Assembly (NCBI GenBank): GCA_046533895.1
Contig: JAWDOK010000001.1
Coordinates: 124,001-188,000 of the forward strand
Reading direction: 5' to 3'
Source: Acidianus hospitalis
GTDB lineage: Archaea > Thermoproteota > Thermoprotei_A > Sulfolobales > Sulfolobaceae
DNA length: 64,000 bases
Of this stretch, positions 28,582 through 38,393 are shown one piece after another (the first letter of the stretch is position 1; every line of letters begins with the position of its first letter). The position numbers were made by a program, and so were the translations under genes. The notes beneath the pieces were generated by a model. The model was given only the letters and a program-made list of their open reading frames with translations, searched no databases and was not told where the DNA came from.

Positions 28582-29883
28582 GTGAACATAGATAAAAGAC
28601 TTGAACCAAAAAAGGAATCAATACCTAAATATTTAGTAATTGCACAATCCTTAAGTTCTATAGCTCCGCTAGGTTCAGTTTCAGCTTATTTAACATTTGC
28701 ATTTCAATCTTCCTTAGCATCAACATTTTATGCTGCAATTTTAGGAGCATTAATTTACTTACTCTGGGTAATGTTAGGATATAACTATTCAAAAATAGTA
28801 GCAACTACTGGAGGAATTTATGATTTTGCAAAAACAGCTTCTACTGAGACTGTAGGGAAAATAGCAGGATGGCTTTATTGGATAAGTTATGCAATTTACT
28901 TGCCTTCAGTAACTACATATTTGACAGGAATAGTTTTACCATCGGTATTTAATATTCCTCCTTCCTTACTAGCAATCATAGAGATTACAATTCCCATAAT
29001 TCTTACAATACTTTTAATCTCTGGAATTAAACCTCCATTATTTTATGCATTGATAACATCTACTATAGAGATATTTTTGATAATCATCTTAGGAGTAAAA
29101 GTAATTTCTATCACAGGAATTAAATTCCCCCAATACAATATCCCTCAATATAACTTTTGGTCAGGAGCACTAGCAGTAGCCTTTACCTTGGCCGGTGGAG
29201 GAGCATCTTTCTTCTTAGGGTATGAAGCTAAAGGTAGAGGTAAAACTGTTGGTTCTTCCTATTTAACTGCCTTTTCTATAGCTTCAATTGTAGTAATATT
29301 TGCATCGTATTTCGAAACTGCCGCTGTAGGATTTAGTAATTCTGGGATATCTAATTTATTATCTGTAACACAATATCCAGGATTTTACATTTCTCAAGAG
29401 TATCTTGGAAGTACATTTTCCACAATTTTCTTTGTATTTACTGTAAATAGCTTGTTAGGCTCAGCAATAGCCGCATATGTGGCATTATCTAGGTTAACAT
29501 ATTCGTTAACTTCAAGGAAAATGTTAACCTCAATTATCATTGTTGCTATATTCTTTATTTCATTTAATTTGATAGCTTCAATTACTGGCCAATATTGCTT
29601 AGTTTATCAATACACAACAGAAGCTTCTCTAGTTACTTTGTTCTCTTCTCATGCTATAGTTTCAGCAGTTTATCCATTATTCGTGAAGAAGTTTTACAAG
29701 CTAAATCTACCTAGCGTTTTATTAGGGCTCTCATCTACGGCATTGATGGCCTACGGCCTTTACTCTAATCTAATTCCAAATGAATATCCCAATACTCTCA
29801 TAGGAATAGTTTCATTGATTTCTGGAGTAATTCTTGGAATAGTTAGTAATATCCTAAAGCCCATCTTATATAGGAAAAACTAA
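28582..29883 (+). CDS. APC family amino-acid permease
   Basis: A 433-residue polytopic membrane protein with about 12 hydrophobic segments. The N-terminal unwound-helix region SLSSIAPLGSVSAYLTF and the later GGIYDFAKTAS and AGGGASFFLGYEAKGR fit the amino acid-polyamine-organocation superfamily. It imports an amino acid or amine by ion coupling; the substrate is unknown. The start is a GTG. It is followed 7 nt later by a PaREP1-like gene, so the two may be cotranscribed. Confidence 0.85.
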   Translation: MNIDKRLEPKKESIPKYLVIAQSLSSIAPLGSVSAYLTFAFQSSLASTFYAAILGALIYLLWVMLGYNYSKIVATTGGIYDFAKTASTETVGKIAGWLYWISYAIYLPSVTTYLTGIVLPSVFNIPPSLLAIIEITIPIILTILLISGIKPPLFYALITSTIEIFLIIILGVKVISITGIKFPQYNIPQYNFWSGALAVAFTLAGGGASFFLGYEAKGRGKTVGSSYLTAFSIASIVVIFASYFETAAVGFSNSGISNLLSVTQYPGFYISQEYLGSTFSTIFFVFTVNSLLGSAIAAYVALSRLTYSLTSRKMLTSIIIVAIFFISFNLIASITGQYCLVYQYTTEASLVTLFSSHAIVSAVYPLFVKKFYKLNLPSVLLGLSSTALMAYGLYSNLIPNEYPNTLIGIVSLISGVILGIVSNILKPILYRKN

Positions 29884-29890
29884 GAATATT

Positions 29891-30322
29891 ATGAATGTGA
29901 AAGTCGTAGAAGCAATTTCTGAAATAGGTAGAAATCTTTTTCCAAGTGAAACAGTTGATGCACTACAAGGAAAGGTTGATAAAAATGAATTAATAAAGCT
30001 TAGATTGGATAACGCAAAATTTTACTTGTCACAGGCTAAGGAAATTAACTCCCCAGTTATTGTTAGTGAACTTTTACACAAGAGCTTAACAGAAGGCTTT
30101 AAGGCTTTAAAGGATTATTTTGGTATTCAGAAGGAGCTTAAGGATTCAATTCCGATACTTTCTGATATTTTAGGAAATTGGATAGATGAATTTTGGGATT
30201 TGTCATTAAAATTACATTATGATGGATATATAATGGAGGTAATTGATATTGAAGATTTAAAAGTATATGAAAATAAAGTCAGTGAATTTATACAGAACTG
30301 TGAAATAGTTGTTAGTTATTAG
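29891..30322 (+). CDS. PaREP1/HEPN-like helical protein
   Basis: A 143-residue alpha-helical protein. The core KLRLDNAKFYLSQAKEINSP followed by LHKSLTEGFKALKDYFG resembles the PaREP1 family, itself related to HEPN folds, which is abundant in thermophilic archaea. Their function is unknown. The HEPN RNase motif (RxxxxxH) is not obvious, so I would not call it a toxin. It starts 7 nt after the permease and overlaps the convergent secreted-protein gene by 4 nt. Confidence 0.6.
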   Translation: MNVKVVEAISEIGRNLFPSETVDALQGKVDKNELIKLRLDNAKFYLSQAKEINSPVIVSELLHKSLTEGFKALKDYFGIQKELKDSIPILSDILGNWIDEFWDLSLKLHYDGYIMEVIDIEDLKVYENKVSEFIQNCEIVVSY

Positions 30323-30750
30323 GAGATTTTTATACTTACATACTTAGAAATACAGTTTTGCGAAATAGGTTTTGCGGAATAACCGCTTATGAAATATACC
30401 ACCTTATATAATCCTGGATGAAGCCTTATATATGCGGTAGAATTTTGACTAGTTAAAGTTATAACATTTTTACTTAATACTATATTTATACCTATAGGAT
30501 AAAATATTACAATAGCATACGCATAACTTATTGTTGAATTGTTAAACTCTAGTTTAACACAATGTTCACCATGGAAGGCCACGTATACGTAATCTGTTCC
30601 ATTAATTATGAACGAATAATATGTAGGCCTCTGACCGTAATTCTGAATAGTTACTGAATTAATAACCTTATCTATTGAATATACTGATAGAGAAATAAAT
30701 ATAATTAGAATAATTACAAGTAGACTACTTACCTTTTTCATTTTTATCAC
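30319..30750 (-). CDS. Membrane-anchored or secreted small beta-rich protein
   Basis: A 143-residue protein. The basic N-terminus MIKMKK is followed by a hydrophobic helix (VSSLLVIILIIFISLSVY) acting as signal or anchor. The outer part is Asn/Tyr-rich and beta-sandwich-like, with Cys at GEHCVK and SQNCIS that may form a disulfide outside the cell. The start overlaps the upstream membrane-regulator gene by 26 nt. It is the last gene of the minus-strand operon that begins with the 628-residue repeat protein. The family is unknown. Confidence 0.6.
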   Translation of the reverse strand: MIKMKKVSSLLVIILIIFISLSVYSIDKVINSVTIQNYGQRPTYYSFIINGTDYVYVAFHGEHCVKLEFNNSTISYAYAIVIFYPIGINIVLSKNVITLTSQNSTAYIRLHPGLYKVVYFISGYSAKPISQNCISKYVSIKIS

Positions 30751-31480
30751 CTTTTATTTCATATCTAACTTTTCCATTTTCTCTTATTTCATTTATTATT
30801 CCGAGGCTAACTAACTTTTTTACTCTTCTATATACTGTAGTCCTTGGTAAGGAACTTAATTCTGCTATTTTAGTTAAATTATCTGCTCCCGATTTAATCG
30901 CCATAATTATTTTCTTATCTCTCTCATCAATTTCTTGAGTCTGCACTTCTATCTTACTTCTTCCTTTCATAATTTTATATATTATCATAATACTTCCGAC
31001 AGTGCTTATTATGCTTAAATAAAGAAACGGATTATAAATAATATTATTCCTATTTTGTTCATTTATATAATACAGGATTGTAACATTACCAGAATAAAAC
31101 GTCATAAAGATTTTTCCATTAGATATATTAAAAGACAAAGGAGGAGTATTAATATACTCAATTTTAGTACAATACGGTAACTCTATTATTATCTTAGAAT
31201 TAAAAGGTTCTGAAAATTTTATAACACCTTGGGGGCGGTAAATAAAGGATATATTTGCAGGCAATCTACTTAAAATTATTCTGCAACTTCCGTTATTCAC
31301 GTAACTAACATTAACTTCTATATGCGTGACGCATTTAGGTATAAAAACTACCTTTGAAGAGCAATCAAGAATTATAACGTTTCCAGGGTATTTGAAGATT
31401 ATAATATTAGTTGCAGTTAGGGATAATGAAGATAAAATGCCTATTAATAGTAGCAGTGAAAATAGTAGTAAAGTCTTCAT
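30725..31480 (-). CDS. Membrane one-component regulator: extracellular domain plus winged HTH
   Basis: A 251-residue protein in three parts. First is an N-terminal signal or anchor (LLLFSLLLLIGILSSLSL). Second is a beta-rich outer domain of about 120 residues with several Cys (LDCSS, IPKCV, NGSCR, LPYCTK). Third is a membrane helix (LYLSIISTVGSIMIIYKIM, about 155-175) followed by a cytoplasmic winged helix (IKSGADNLTKIAELSS, then RTTVYRRVKKLVSLGII). An outside sensor joined to an inside DNA-binding domain implies a transmembrane transcription regulator. The topology is the reverse of ArnR, which carries its HTH at the N-terminus. The ligand is unknown. Confidence 0.7.
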   Translation of the reverse strand: MKTLLLFSLLLLIGILSSLSLTATNIIIFKYPGNVIILDCSSKVVFIPKCVTHIEVNVSYVNNGSCRIILSRLPANISFIYRPQGVIKFSEPFNSKIIIELPYCTKIEYINTPPLSFNISNGKIFMTFYSGNVTILYYINEQNRNNIIYNPFLYLSIISTVGSIMIIYKIMKGRSKIEVQTQEIDERDKKIIMAIKSGADNLTKIAELSSLPRTTVYRRVKKLVSLGIINEIRENGKVRYEIKGDKNEKGK

Positions 31481-31487
31481 TCCTTTA

Positions 31488-31628
31488 TCACTTTATTAGT
31501 GACAATAATATTAATAATAAAGATAGAAATATACTGAACATGATAAATAGAAATACTAATGAAATTGAAAGCTCTGAGTAAACCCCCCTAATGTAACCTA
31601 AAAAAGCTACAATTATATTTGGAATCAT
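31488..31628 (-). CDS. 46-residue membrane mini-protein
   Basis: A minus-strand ATG at 31628 opens 46 codons to a TGA at 31488-31490. The first half, MIPNIIVAFLGYIRGVYSEL, is mildly hydrophobic; the second half (SLVFLFIMFSIFLSLLLILL) is a strong membrane helix. It lies between the repeat surface-protein gene (24 nt upstream) and the regulator gene, whose ATG is 7 nt downstream. Position and hydrophobic pattern support a real small gene. Confidence 0.45.
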   Translation of the reverse strand: MIPNIIVAFLGYIRGVYSELSISLVFLFIMFSIFLSLLLILLSLIK

Positions 31629-31652
31629 AACAAAAAATGGGATATTGAATAT

Positions 31653-33539
31653 TTATTTCTTACCTCTCCTTGCAATAGCTATTGCTACGAGAATTATGAT
31701 TATTACAGCAATTATTACAATATAGATTAGTGGAATTGATACTATATCATAACTGGTAATTTGACTTAGTAATGAAGGAGACACATAAATAGTTGATTCA
31801 TCAACTTGTGCAAGAGGATAGATAGATCCAGTTTGATTCCACACTAAAATTATAGAAATCGGGTAATAGCCTGGCGATGCGCCACTACTTATATCTACTA
31901 TATAAGTAACATTTATCTCCTCTCCAGGTTTTAGATCTCCTATCTCTTGTTCTGACGCAGTCAATGCTTCAAGAGGATTTGAAGTACTTACGTGTGGGGT
32001 TATTACGTTTGATGAGCCTAGAATTACTTTAACGTTACAAGCAGTAGCGTTACCAACGTTCTTTAAAATAATTGTTATTGGTACTGCTGAGCTTCCAGGA
32101 TTTATAGTAGGATAAATTATCTTTTCTATTATGATGTTGGCTTTATTATATACGGTAATATTGAATGTTTTTTCTATCTCTCCTCCATCATATTTTATTA
32201 TGAAGGTTAAATTATATTCTCCAGGTTTCGTGGAATTTGGTACATTTATTAGAAAAGTAGCATTTATTGGAACTCCAGGAGGAATTGCTCCTAAGCTAAT
32301 GTTATTTTGCGATATTACCTCAAATGGTGATTTTAAATATACATAAGCATTTTGTGCAATTCCGCTACCGTGATTAAGTATTATTGCTTCTACTCTCACG
32401 TCGAAATACCCTGGAAATATTTGAGGTGGAATAGTAATTGCATTTAGTGATATCTGAGGAGCAGATATTAGGACTGGAATATATTCAGTACTAGAAGTGT
32501 CGAAATAGTGAATTATAGCTTTTATATAATAGATCCCTGGAGTAGCGTTAGGGTAAACGCTCGCCGTTATTGTGTTTAGATTGTATTCTCCAGCAGGGAC
32601 TATTCCTATATAAATTGTATTTTGTGATAAAATTAATGGAAATGATTTAACTATTTGAATGCTTACGTTGGTTGCAGTTATATCTCCAAGGTTCTTGACT
32701 ATGAAAGTTAATGGTAATTGAGTACTCCCTGGGGAGGCAGTTATTGGCGAAGATGTTGTACCCCAAATGGTTGATATAGAAAAGTTTTCATAGCCACTTA
32801 TTATTACTGGTAAGTTAACCATACAACACGATGATATGAAATACTTAACCTTTATAGGAACATAAAAAACTCCAGTAGTAGCATTATTAAATATTGATGC
32901 ATAAACTGTTATAGGAGTCTCTTCTCCAACCGGTAAATAGCCTATTTTAATGTTCTTCTCTAAGAAATCTACAGGATATGTCGATGGAAGGCATAAGCTA
33001 ACATTAGTTGCTATTACGTTTCCTTGGTTAATTAAAATAATTGTTAGTGGAACGTCGCTTTCTCCTGCAGTCACTATCATGGGAGATGAAGGAGTACCCC
33101 ATGTACTCTGTGCAGAAATTTGAACGTACCCTAAAATTGGTACTGTGAAGCAAACAGTTTTATTCAATTCTGCAGAACTGATCTTTAGCTGAATTTTGTA
33201 TATTCCATCTCTCGCAGATTGTGCAATATTATAAATAAATGTAACATTTATTTCTTGGTCTGTTTGTAATTCTGGAATATTAACTATATTTGTAGAATTA
33301 TAATATCCAGAATATACCTCAAATGGATATATTGAGACAGGAGTTATATTTACGTTATAAAGAGTTCCTCCAGTATTAACAAGCGTAAATGTGATAGGTA
33401 CTTCGCTTTCTCCCGGAGCTATTAAGCCTTTTACTTTAGCGTAGCCAGAGATATTGTAAAAAACTTCTGAATGTCCCATTAACGGAATAAATGAGATTAG
33501 TAGTATCATTATAATCATTATAGTAGTGACGTACTTCAT
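31653..33539 (-). CDS. Large surface protein with five CARDB/COG1361-like repeats
   Basis: About 628 residues from the ATG at 33539, which starts a good signal helix (TTIMIIMILLISFIPLMG); a longer ORF begins at 33578. Five immunoglobulin-like repeats of about 105-115 residues follow. Each starts near a PGxSxVPxTxxLxNxG pattern and contains an (A)xNV strand, as in COG1361/CARDB/NEW3 proteins. Repeats 2 and 3 share a WGT-SSP start. The C-terminus is a membrane helix (LIYIVIIAVIIIILVAIAI) plus a basic tail, anchoring it with the repeats outside. Many N-glycosylation sequons are present. It heads a minus-strand operon with the mini-protein and regulator genes. Confidence 0.75.
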   Translation of the reverse strand: MKYVTTIMIIMILLISFIPLMGHSEVFYNISGYAKVKGLIAPGESEVPITFTLVNTGGTLYNVNITPVSIYPFEVYSGYYNSTNIVNIPELQTDQEINVTFIYNIAQSARDGIYKIQLKISSAELNKTVCFTVPILGYVQISAQSTWGTPSSPMIVTAGESDVPLTIILINQGNVIATNVSLCLPSTYPVDFLEKNIKIGYLPVGEETPITVYASIFNNATTGVFYVPIKVKYFISSCCMVNLPVIISGYENFSISTIWGTTSSPITASPGSTQLPLTFIVKNLGDITATNVSIQIVKSFPLILSQNTIYIGIVPAGEYNLNTITASVYPNATPGIYYIKAIIHYFDTSSTEYIPVLISAPQISLNAITIPPQIFPGYFDVRVEAIILNHGSGIAQNAYVYLKSPFEVISQNNISLGAIPPGVPINATFLINVPNSTKPGEYNLTFIIKYDGGEIEKTFNITVYNKANIIIEKIIYPTINPGSSAVPITIILKNVGNATACNVKVILGSSNVITPHVSTSNPLEALTASEQEIGDLKPGEEINVTYIVDISSGASPGYYPISIILVWNQTGSIYPLAQVDESTIYVSPSLLSQITSYDIVSIPLIYIVIIAVIIIILVAIAIARRGKK

Positions 33540-33638
33540 ATGATAAAAAGATATATCTAAATATATAAAATTAGCCAAAGTAACTAGTATTTATTAACCT
33601 ATATATATATATATAAATCGAAATAAACATATTATTTA

Positions 33639-34094
33639 ATGAATTTAAGTTCTAACTCTAGTAAGTTAACGCAAGATAAATTTTTATTTTTAGTTGAAAC
33701 TTCTGATTATATGGAATTTATTATTAATTTATATGGTAACTCTGAAAATCCCGTTGTCGAGATTCATGGCAAAAAGTCCTCGATAAATGAACTATATAAA
33801 GAGGGTCCACTTTATGCGTTTCTATTATCTATTCCTCATTGTATAATTACAATGTTTGAGCACTTAGCCAAAAAGGGGGGTATACAAGTGAAAGTATGTA
33901 AAGTAAGGAGTACTTATTACTTGGATGACTCTCTGCTATTATTAGGAAAGTATGCAATAAAAAATATAAAAATAGAGATTTATGGTGATTGCAGTAAAGA
34001 GGAACTTAACGAGTTAGTAGAGAAAGTTAAACGGAATTGCCCTATATATCTAAGCCTTAGCGATAAGATTCAACTTTTACCATATGTAGATTAA
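33639..34094 (+). CDS. OsmC/Ohr-like protein
   Basis: A 151-residue protein matching the OsmC layout: a first Cys at the start of a helix (SIPHCIITMFEHLAKKGG, about residue 68), a following IQVKVCKV strand, then KIEIYGDCSKEELNELVEK and a second Cys in RNCPIYLSL (about residue 137). The two cysteines fit the catalytic pair that reduces organic hydroperoxides. The N-terminal half is shorter and more divergent than usual, so redox activity is likely but unproved. It is divergent from the surface-protein gene across an AT repeat, and overlaps the MscS gene by 4 nt. Confidence 0.65.
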   Translation: MNLSSNSSKLTQDKFLFLVETSDYMEFIINLYGNSENPVVEIHGKKSSINELYKEGPLYAFLLSIPHCIITMFEHLAKKGGIQVKVCKVRSTYYLDDSLLLLGKYAIKNIKIEIYGDCSKEELNELVEKVKRNCPIYLSLSDKIQLLPYVD

Positions 34095-34993
34095 GTTTTG
34101 CTTACTTCATTTTTAGTATCCCAATATGCTTTATCAAACGCATTATTAACTACACTTAGTAGGGAATTTAACATATTTAAATTATCGAAGTGTAATATTA
34201 CAGTAAACACGTTAGTTCCGCCAGTCTTGTTTGTAAAATAAATTTCTGGATAAGGAATTTTTTGTTTACTTAGTTCGTCTTTAATATAATTTTTAGCCTT
34301 CTCCATCACTTTATCTGCAGGTACGTCTGCATTAACTGTAATTTGTAAAGGATAAACGAGAGAATTTTCTCCTTCTAATTTTGTAAATACAGTATTACCT
34401 AGAAATGCTGAATTTGGAACTTTTACAATGTTTCCATTGATAGTTTTGACCTCAGTAAATAAGACGCCAACCTTAGTTGTTTCTCCGATAATGGGAGAGC
34501 CCCAAATCCACGAAATTAGTAATACTGCATCGCCTGCCTTTAAAGTTTTGCTTCCGGTTACCAATGCCCCAGATAAGACATTAGAAAGTACCGTCTGAGC
34601 GGCTAAACCTATTGCTATACCTCCAACTGCACCACCTATTGCTGCTCCAGTTAAGTTAACTCCTAATGCGGCTAATATTACTAAGATTAAAATTGAATAA
34701 AGTGCTATATCTATAAAAAATGAGAGCGTTCTAGCAGTACTAGCTTCCATTTTACCTAGTAAGTATACGTTAATAATTCTCTTCAATATACCTATTATAA
34801 AATATCCTCCTATACCTACTATTGCAGCATCTGTTGCTAAATATATATCATTCAAATAAGGTACTATTACAGGAAAATTTGACGATGCGAATTCTATTAA
34901 GAAATGAAGTAAAACTGCAATAATTGCTAAAACTACTATCATTGAAAGTAGCTTCACTACTTGTCTTTTCCACTTTATTTGTAAATTAAGCAT
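34091..34993 (-). CDS. MscS family mechanosensitive channel
   Basis: A 300-residue protein. Three or four hydrophobic segments fill the first 150 residues, including the Gly/Ala-rich pore helix (GGAVGGIAIGLAAQTVLSNV). A beta domain (DAVLLISW, VKTINGNIVKVPNSAFLGN) and an alpha/beta C-terminal domain follow. It opens under membrane tension to release solutes. The variant VPNSAFLGN replaces the usual VPNS.L. No other transport genes are linked. Confidence 0.92.
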   Translation of the reverse strand: MLNLQIKWKRQVVKLLSMIVVLAIIAVLLHFLIEFASSNFPVIVPYLNDIYLATDAAIVGIGGYFIIGILKRIINVYLLGKMEASTARTLSFFIDIALYSILILVILAALGVNLTGAAIGGAVGGIAIGLAAQTVLSNVLSGALVTGSKTLKAGDAVLLISWIWGSPIIGETTKVGVLFTEVKTINGNIVKVPNSAFLGNTVFTKLEGENSLVYPLQITVNADVPADKVMEKAKNYIKDELSKQKIPYPEIYFTNKTGGTNVFTVILHFDNLNMLNSLLSVVNNAFDKAYWDTKNEVSKT

Positions 34994-35642
34994 GTTAAAA
35001 ACTCATAAATAGGGAATTTAAAGTTCGCCTTTAATCAATGTATTAGTAACTATCTATTAGGTATGTATTAGCTTAATTTAAATATATTTACTACTGCATA
35101 ACGTGATGAAGTTCTTTAAGCCGGTAAAGTCTTTCAAAGATGTTAACGTGGCTATAGAGGTTTTTGCCGAATTATCTGCATCAAGATTATCTAAAATTAT
35201 GGGTTTTCCTCTCTTAGACTTAAAAATTACGGAAAAAGAAGGTAAAATTGGATTATTAATGGATCATTTACCAGAGAAAGCTGATGAAAATGCTATAAAT
35301 ATCGACAAAATTAGATCTGCTTTGGCTTTTGAGGAGGTTATATTAAATATAGATCTTAAGGAAGAGCACGTACTATCTAAAGAGAAGATTGCATATATAA
35401 TTGATCATGGGCACTCATTTAATGCTTGGAAGCCATTGTATTATATCCAGGAAATTATAGATAAAAAAGTATCAAGATTTAACCTTTGGTCTAACAGAGA
35501 AAAATTCATGGAAGGTGTGGAGATAATAAACTCAGTAGATGATAAAAATATCCTTGAGATACTTAGGGATACTGCAGAGGAAGTTTATCAATATAATTTT
35601 TGTAAGCTATTTGATAGAAATGCTATGGAAGAAACTATTGAC

Positions 35643-36848
<1,206 letters not shown>

Positions 36849-36853
36849 GAGAT

Positions 36854-36874
36854 ATAGGTAACTTTGTTACCTAT
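36854..36874. promoter_or_regulatory. 21-bp operator palindrome in front of the MFS gene
   Basis: ATAGGTAAC-TTT-GTTACCTAT has 9-bp arms without mismatch and a 3-bp centre. On the minus strand ATTTAAAT (36873-36880) lies just upstream as TATA box, and the MFS ATG is at 36848. The palindrome therefore covers the expected transcription start, a classic repressor position. The divergent gene at 36939 is 65 nt away. Confidence 0.65.
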
Positions 36875-36938
36875 TTAAATGTTTCATTATAAAGTTTATC
36901 TAAGAAAGAAATAAATTTGTTGGGTATCAAATTAACCT

Positions 36939-37577
36939 ATGCAAGTAATAGCTGCACCAGGACCCGTATCATATCCCATAATAGCAGCTTCTACCAAAAA
37001 TAAAGATATAAAAATAGTTTTTTCGAAAGAAGGTAAAGCAGATGTAATACTGGATTCTACAGTATCATTAGTCAAGAGAGGCTTGAGAATAAATTATGTA
37101 ACTATAAAAGAATTACTAAGCGTGTATCCTAATGTAGGGAAAAAGATAGGAGTGTGGAGAAAAGGTAGTGCCGCTGACGTTTTGATAAGAGCTTTACTTA
37201 CTACAAAAGGGGTAAATGCAGAGTTAGTGTATGCAGATGATATGAGAAAAATTTTGGAGATGTTTAAAAATAAGGAAATAGATAGTGCAGTAGTAGCTTC
37301 GGCTTTTGGAAAAGGGATAACATTTGAGGAATCTTTAGGGATTCCAGGGAATTGCGGTGCGCATGTAATTTCTAATGAAGATGAATTTGTATCTGCTTAT
37401 ACGGAGGGAATCGACATGTTTAAGAGTGATCCTGAGGGATTTGCTAATGCAGTATCTAGCACGTTAAAGGTTGATAAGGAATTTGTTATAAATACCATGA
37501 AAAACTCAGTATTAAAAGTAGAAAAATTAAATGATGATAAGGATTTTGCAGAGTTGGTAAAGAAATTTATTAATTAA
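36939..37577 (+). CDS. DUF3834-type cytosolic substrate-binding-fold protein
   Basis: A 212-residue protein without signal peptide, starting directly with IAAPGPVSYPIIAAS. The KKIGVWRKGSAADVLIRAL stretch, then FKNKEIDSAVVASAFGKG, resemble the lobes of type-2 periplasmic binding proteins. It matches what I know as DUF3834 in Sulfolobales. It presumably binds a small ligand in the cytosol. Its stop overlaps the convergent neighbour, another binding-protein fold, by 4 nt. Confidence 0.65.
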   Translation: MQVIAAPGPVSYPIIAASTKNKDIKIVFSKEGKADVILDSTVSLVKRGLRINYVTIKELLSVYPNVGKKIGVWRKGSAADVLIRALLTTKGVNAELVYADDMRKILEMFKNKEIDSAVVASAFGKGITFEESLGIPGNCGAHVISNEDEFVSAYTEGIDMFKSDPEGFANAVSSTLKVDKEFVINTMKNSVLKVEKLNDDKDFAELVKKFIN

Positions 37578-38308
37578 CTATTGTCGGCAATCCATTTAAA
37601 TCCGTATTTTTCATAAATTTGTTTAACTTCTGTTGAGGTAAGTAAATTAAATACTTCTTCTGCTTTTTCTGAAGCATTATCCAATAATGCAAATGCTAAT
37701 TTTCCCTTTTTATTATGCTGTGGCACAGAATATTTGAATGTCCAATATATTGCTTCCGTTCTCCACATTATTCCTGCATCTATGTCTCCTAGCTTTAACA
37801 TATGCGGTATTTCTCTATGATGAACTTTAGTTATGTAAACTCCACCGTAATTGATTAAGTCTTCATAATCCCCGCACTCTTCCTCGTACAATTCCTTAAA
37901 TAATTGGCCTATTCCTTCAATGCTCGGATTAGGTATTGCCACTCTTCTTCCTTTTAAGTCACACAAATTATTTATTTCAGCTCCTCTGAAAACTATTACA
38001 ATATCATTTTCTGCATATTCTACTTTTTTCTTAATTTTTAACCCTTCAAGCAGTGAAGGAGGCAATGAAACTATTTCTGGAGTGAACGATATATATAAGT
38101 TTCCAACTTTCAGAGATTCTCCTTCAGCTCTTTTTCTAACCATTCCTGGAGGAATAGTTTCTAAATAAACTTTGTACCCTTTACTTTTAAGAAAGTCGAG
38201 TACATCTTTTGCAGCAAACCATTGGTTTCCTGCAAATGACATCTTTATCCCTGAAGTATCTCCCCAAATATCTTCTAGAACGTCAAATAACTGGAGTGTA
38301 AGATCCAT
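37574..38308 (-). CDS. Cytosolic substrate-binding protein-like (ModA/NitT-like fold)
   Basis: A 244-residue protein without signal peptide. NDIVIVFRGAEINNLCDLKG, RRVAIPNPSIEG and DIDAGIMWRTEAIY match type-2 solute-binding proteins for oxyanions. Normally these are exported and work with ABC transporters, but no permease or ATPase is nearby and the N-terminus is soluble. It may be a cytosolic ligand sensor or carrier. It is convergent with the DUF3834 gene and divergent from nadB (85 nt). Confidence 0.7.
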   Translation of the reverse strand: MDLTLQLFDVLEDIWGDTSGIKMSFAGNQWFAAKDVLDFLKSKGYKVYLETIPPGMVRKRAEGESLKVGNLYISFTPEIVSLPPSLLEGLKIKKKVEYAENDIVIVFRGAEINNLCDLKGRRVAIPNPSIEGIGQLFKELYEEECGDYEDLINYGGVYITKVHHREIPHMLKLGDIDAGIMWRTEAIYWTFKYSVPQHNKKGKLAFALLDNASEKAEEVFNLLTSTEVKQIYEKYGFKWIADNS

Positions 38309-38378
38309 AAATCATCTTTACGTGTGGTTACTTTAAATTCTTTAGTGAAATTTTTAGCAATAAAGTTTTTTATTTCTC

Positions 38379-38392
38379 CGAACATGTGTTCG
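38379..38392. promoter_or_regulatory. Short palindrome before nadB
   Basis: CGAACATGTGTTCG has 6-bp complementary arms around a TG centre and ends 1 nt before the nadB ATG. Its position at the probable transcription start fits an operator. It is short, so chance is possible. Confidence 0.35.
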
Positions 38393-38393
38393 T

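Noticed and set aside
29891..30322. HEPN toxin of a toxin-antitoxin pair
   Set aside because: No RxxxxxH motif is clear and no MNT/nucleotidyltransferase partner gene is adjacent.
33600..33617. TA dinucleotide run as a special repeat or origin element
   Set aside because: A short AT run between divergent genes is expected promoter DNA in this AT-rich genome; no origin-type repeats surround it.
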